Assembly (NCBI GenBank): GCA_003229135.1 | Contig: QIHV01000038.1 | Span: forward strand, 1 to 9,409 | Length of the DNA stretch: 9,409 nt | Reading direction: 5' to 3' | Source: Candidatus Kaiserbacteria bacterium | Lineage (GTDB): Bacteria; Patescibacteriota; Minisyncoccia; Phycocordibacterales; Phycocordibacteraceae | In this document: positions 7,178 through 9,409 of the stretch, piece by piece | How positions within the stretch are numbered: the stretch's first letter is position 1 | How the letters are laid out: each line of letters begins with the position of its first letter | Notes under the pieces: model-generated | Database searches by the model: none | What the model was told of the DNA's origin: nothing | The model's input: only the letters and a program-made list of their open reading frames with translations | Made by a program: the position numbers and the translations under genes

Positions 7178-7760
7178 CCTCTTGCATTGCTTTTTCAATT
7201 CCTTTATCAAGGAATAAATTTACCACGGTGGCAGCTTTTTTAAGTGCTTTTTTTAAAGGGGGGATTTCCTTTGGTGAAAACTTACCGATAATATATTTTA
7301 TTACTTTCCCATCACCTGACGGCTTTTTCAATTTTCCTTTTGCAGTTGACGATGAGACTCCGATTTTGATTTGTACAAAATTTTTAGTCTTGATGGCTCG
7401 CATAACGCTTTCGACACCCTTGTGTCCGCCAGAACCGTGCCCAAACGTCATTTTAATAGTACCGAGTGGCATATCAAGGTCATCACGTATTATTACAAGC
7501 TTTTCAGCTGCTTTTCTTGATTTCACAAGTGTTAAAACCGACCTTCCCGAAAGGTTCATCATAGTTTCCGGAAGAACAAGCATGGTTTTAACACCACCAA
7601 TACTACCAGTTGTTACTAGCGCACATGCTGATTTTTTAAAAAGAAACCCATCAAAATTATTTTGTTTTGCTACAAGCTCCACTGCCATACGTCCCGCGTT
7701 GTGTCGTGTTTTGGCATATGCGGCACCCGGGTTTCCCAAACCAACAATGACAACTACCAT
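7158..7760 (-). CDS. pth: Peptidyl-tRNA hydrolase
   Basis: Pth cleaves the ester bond of peptidyl-tRNA released by stalled ribosomes and so recycles tRNA. From the ATG at 7760 it has 200 residues, close to the E. coli length. It begins MVVVIVGLGNPGAAYAKTRHNAG, which holds N10 and the catalytic H20. MMNLSG (67-72) carries the conserved Asn (N69), and IIRDDLDMPLG (90-100) carries the Asp that orients His20 (D93). The normally conserved GGHNG loop reads GGHKG (111-115), replacing the tRNA/peptide-contacting Asn114 of E. coli with Lys. An in-frame ATG at 7862 would add 34 residues, overlap lepB and cover both promoters, so I reject it. An extended -10 box lies 7 nt before the chosen start. The C-terminal codons run into the hairpin shared with rpsA. 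Confidence 0.93.
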   Translation of the reverse strand: MVVVIVGLGNPGAAYAKTRHNAGRMAVELVAKQNNFDGFLFKKSACALVTTGSIGGVKTMLVLPETMMNLSGRSVLTLVKSRKAAEKLVIIRDDLDMPLGTIKMTFGHGSGGHKGVESVMRAIKTKNFVQIKIGVSSSTAKGKLKKPSGDGKVIKYIIGKFSPKEIPPLKKALKKAATVVNLFLDKGIEKAMQEANTTWQ

Positions 7761-7767
7761 ATGTGCT

Positions 7768-7776
7768 AGTGTAGCA
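7768..7776 (-). promoter_or_regulatory. Extended -10 promoter for pth (leaderless)
   Basis: On the minus strand TGCTACACT (7776 to 7768) is TGn plus TACACT, and 7 nt (AGCACAT) separate it from the ATG at 7760, so the transcript would start at about the start codon. The element lies inside an inverted repeat (GTGCT...AGCAC, 7763-7777). A second one, CGAGC...GCTCG (7778-7794), lies just upstream; either could be an operator. Confidence 0.5.
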
Positions 7777-7819
7777 CGAGCCACGCGTGCTCGCGTCTGC
7801 ATTAATTTTTTATAAAAAA

Positions 7820-7847
7820 TTGACGCAGACGCAACAAGGCATACAAT
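7820..7847 (+). promoter_or_regulatory. Sigma-70-type promoter for lepB
   Basis: TTGACG (7820-7825), a 16-bp spacer and TACAAT (7842-7847) each match the consensus at 5 of 6 positions. The -10 ends 9 nt before the lepB ATG, which predicts a 5' leader of about 1-3 nt. AGAG at 7848-7851 could be read as a weak ribosome-binding site but would lie outside such a transcript. Confidence 0.65.
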
Positions 7848-7856
7848 AGAGTAATA

Positions 7857-8429
7857 ATGCAAAAGACAGCGAGCATCACCAGAGAAATTGTTACGTTTAT
7901 ATTACTTGTGGTGATTGTGGTTGTGCCAATTCGTTTGTTTGTCGCACAACCGTTTGTAGTTGATGGAGAATCGATGTTTCCTACATTTCAGAATGGTAAC
8001 TATCTTATTGTTGATGAGTTAACCTATGACTTCAGTAAGCCAAAACGCGGTGATGTCATTGTTTTTCGTTATCCAGGTGACCCATCGATTTTTTACATAA
8101 AGAGAATTATCGGCCTTCCTAATGAAACGGTTACTATTAAAAATGGATTGACAACTATTACTGAGCCGGACGGTGCTTCACGCACGCTAAAAGAGCCTTA
8201 TATTTCTGCTGAAGATATGAGTTATAACTCTTCAATTACTCTTGGACCAACTCAATACTTTATGATGGGCGACAACAGACCAAGAAGTTCTGATTCACGT
8301 GTGTGGGGTCCACTGCCGGCAAAGGATATCATTGGACGTGTGTTCCTGCGTCTATATCCACCCACAGAATTTGGTATATTACCGGGCGTACATCCATACA
8401 CGCCGATATCGACATCTACTCTGCCATGA
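7857..8429 (+). CDS. lepB: Signal peptidase I
   Basis: Signal peptidase I removes signal peptides from secreted proteins at the outer face of the membrane. The 190-residue protein has one N-terminal membrane helix (about 9-29). The catalytic serine lies in GESMFPT (S38) and the catalytic lysine in YIKRIIGLP (K81), forming the Ser-Lys dyad. The conserved GDNRPRSSDSRVWGP region (137-151) completes the family signature, and the short single-helix form resembles Gram-positive and CPR enzymes. It starts from a good promoter almost next to the ATG and ends in an ATGA overlap with the HisRS-like gene. It could process the signal peptide of the pilin at the left end of the window, though nothing in the sequence links them directly. 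Confidence 0.95.
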   Translation: MQKTASITREIVTFILLVVIVVVPIRLFVAQPFVVDGESMFPTFQNGNYLIVDELTYDFSKPKRGDVIVFRYPGDPSIFYIKRIIGLPNETVTIKNGLTTITEPDGASRTLKEPYISAEDMSYNSSITLGPTQYFMMGDNRPRSSDSRVWGPLPAKDIIGRVFLRLYPPTEFGILPGVHPYTPISTSTLP

Positions 8430-9409
8430 GCGCACTTGCTACAGTTCGTCCAGAAGAGGTTTTACGTCGCGCGTATGCCATTGGTAATTACTACGGCTTC
8501 GCACCGTTTCCAACACTGGCACAGGCGGCAAAAGATAACCGCCCCAAGAGACAACCTTATCCAACCGAACTTAACTTATGTGAGTTGGACCCAATGGCAA
8601 AAATAGTAACTACCTTTTTAAAGCAAGTACGCGATGCAGGCCTTACTCCATCAATACAGCAGCCACTTTTTGTATGGCACACCAACGTAACGTCTGGACG
8701 TCCAGCCCCTAAACAAGTCATTGTACAATTCCACGCTATTGGCGCTCCACACGCTATTGCAGATGCTGTGCTTATGCGCGCAACACACGCCTTTGCCACA
8801 CATCTTCTAAAAATTGACCTGACTCTTCATCTAAATAGTGTTGGGGACCGAGAGACACGTGCACGTTTTGCACGTGAACTTGGTCACTATTTCCATCGCA
8901 ATGAAGATGTTCTTCCTCCCGACTGTATCGAATGTGCTAAACACGACATCTTTGAAGCTACAGAAGCGCTTATTACCCATGCTTGTACTGATGAACTACC
9001 TTCTTCTACCGACCACCTCTCAGAAGTTAGTCGTAAACACTTTGAAAATGTTTTGGAATTTCTCGAAGAAACTGATACACCATATATTCTCACCCCAAAA
9101 CTCATATCACGCGCTAATGCGTGGGCAGAGACCTGTTTTGAACTGCGTGCAGGTGATGAGCGCGTTGTATGGGGGTCTCGTTATTATGATATAACCGCAC
9201 CATTCTTTGAAACTGCACTACCAAGTGTTACTGCCATTGTACGTCTTTCAACTTATCGTGGCCCTGTATCAAATGTTCGTGCACCAAAAAAGCCGAAGAT
9301 AATTTTCCTTCACATAGGTGATGAGGCAAAACGTGCTGGTATGCGTCTCGCCGAAGACATGTGCCACGCACACCTGCCTCTATCACAAATGATTGGCGTC
9401 GAATCTCTT
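8426..9409 (+). CDS. Divergent histidyl-tRNA-synthetase-like protein, partial (C-terminus beyond the window)
   Basis: The frame is open from ATG at 8426 to the right edge (328 codons) and has no stop. It follows the class II HisRS layout. Residues 133-180 (LHLNSVGDRETRARF through the DC pair and HDIFEA) match the HisRS 'NSLG...NPLRILD' region. LSEVSRKHFENVLEFLEE (198-215) matches the insertion helix. KLISRANAWAETCFE (225-239) sits where HisRS has LVRGLDYYTRTVFE, and WGSRYYD (249-255) where it has GGRYD. Residues from 288 (KKPKIIFLHIGDEAKRAGMRLAEDM) begin an HGTP-type anticodon-binding domain. The motif 2 FRxE arginine position reads WHTN (84-87) and LRPE is not recognisable. The ATP- and histidine-binding signatures are thus largely lost, so normal aminoacylation is doubtful. 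HisZ, the HisG regulator, also lacks them, but it lacks the anticodon domain and no his genes are near. It is coupled to lepB by an ATGA overlap. Confidence 0.75.
   Translation, partial: MSALATVRPEEVLRRAYAIGNYYGFAPFPTLAQAAKDNRPKRQPYPTELNLCELDPMAKIVTTFLKQVRDAGLTPSIQQPLFVWHTNVTSGRPAPKQVIVQFHAIGAPHAIADAVLMRATHAFATHLLKIDLTLHLNSVGDRETRARFARELGHYFHRNEDVLPPDCIECAKHDIFEATEALITHACTDELPSSTDHLSEVSRKHFENVLEFLEETDTPYILTPKLISRANAWAETCFELRAGDERVVWGSRYYDITAPFFETALPSVTAIVRLSTYRGPVSNVRAPKKPKIIFLHIGDEAKRAGMRLAEDMCHAHLPLSQMIGVESL

Noticed and set aside
7761..7862. Longer Pth starting at 7862
   Set aside because: It would overlap the lepB start and both promoters and add 34 residues not found in Pth; MVVVIVGLGNPG at 7760 is the standard start.
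8426..9409. HisZ, the ATP phosphoribosyltransferase regulatory subunit
   Set aside because: HisZ lacks the C-terminal anticodon-binding domain that starts here at about residue 288, and no histidine biosynthesis genes are nearby.
1..9409. CRISPR array, transposon, phage genes or tRNA genes
   Set aside because: No regularly spaced repeats, transposase or integrase motifs, or cloverleaf-like sequences were seen on reading; a tRNA scan was not run.
1..9409. Recoded UGA as in Gracilibacteria or Absconditabacteria
   Set aside because: TGA ends several genes at sensible family lengths, and no in-frame TGA interrupts any of the conserved proteins.

Overview
The window looks like a piece of a small-genome bacterium of the Candidate Phyla Radiation (Patescibacteria), most likely in the Parcubacteria group. 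This is inferred from three protein types as I know them from that group: a TrbC/VirB2-like pilin, a metallo-beta-lactamase-fold protein with a GPGEYE signature, and a degenerate histidyl-tRNA-synthetase-like protein. Tight ATGA gene overlaps and an almost complete lack of Shine-Dalgarno sequences fit the same picture. The standard genetic code is used: TGA, TAA and TAG all act as stops. No biosynthetic genes, mobile elements, CRISPR arrays or tRNAs were seen.

Layout. (1) Positions 1-2202, minus strand: a three-gene operon read from right to left, made of a SAM-dependent methyltransferase, a membrane-anchored solute-binding protein and a TrbC/VirB2-like pilin cut off by the window edge. Both junctions are 4-nt ATGA overlaps. 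(2) Positions 2267-5736, minus strand: a second operon made of a UlaG-like metallo-beta-lactamase-fold protein that has lost several metal ligands, a small single-pass membrane protein and gyrA. (3) Positions 5951-7117, plus strand: a four-domain ribosomal protein S1 gene (rpsA), divergent from the second operon. (4) A 16-bp-stem hairpin at 7139-7177 lies between the convergent rpsA and pth genes. (5) Positions 7158-7760, minus strand: peptidyl-tRNA hydrolase (pth). (6) Positions 7857-9409, plus strand: signal peptidase I (lepB), overlapped by ATGA with a HisRS-like protein that runs off the right edge. pth and lepB diverge from a 96-nt region.

How the genes fit together. Most are housekeeping: DNA topology (GyrA), translation (S1, Pth) and secretion (LepB). 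Less ordinary are the solute-binding protein plus pilin pair with no ABC permease or ATPase in view, the apparent MBL pseudoenzyme upstream of gyrA, and the HisRS-like protein that keeps the HisRS fold and an anticodon-binding domain but lacks the normal catalytic and histidine-binding signatures.

Expression signals. Several first-in-operon starts sit 6-11 nt downstream of a -10 box, three of them extended -10 boxes (TGnTAnnnT), which suggests leaderless or nearly leaderless mRNAs. Two genes, the pilin at the left edge and the HisRS-like gene at the right edge, are open at the window boundary and were read directly from the sequence.
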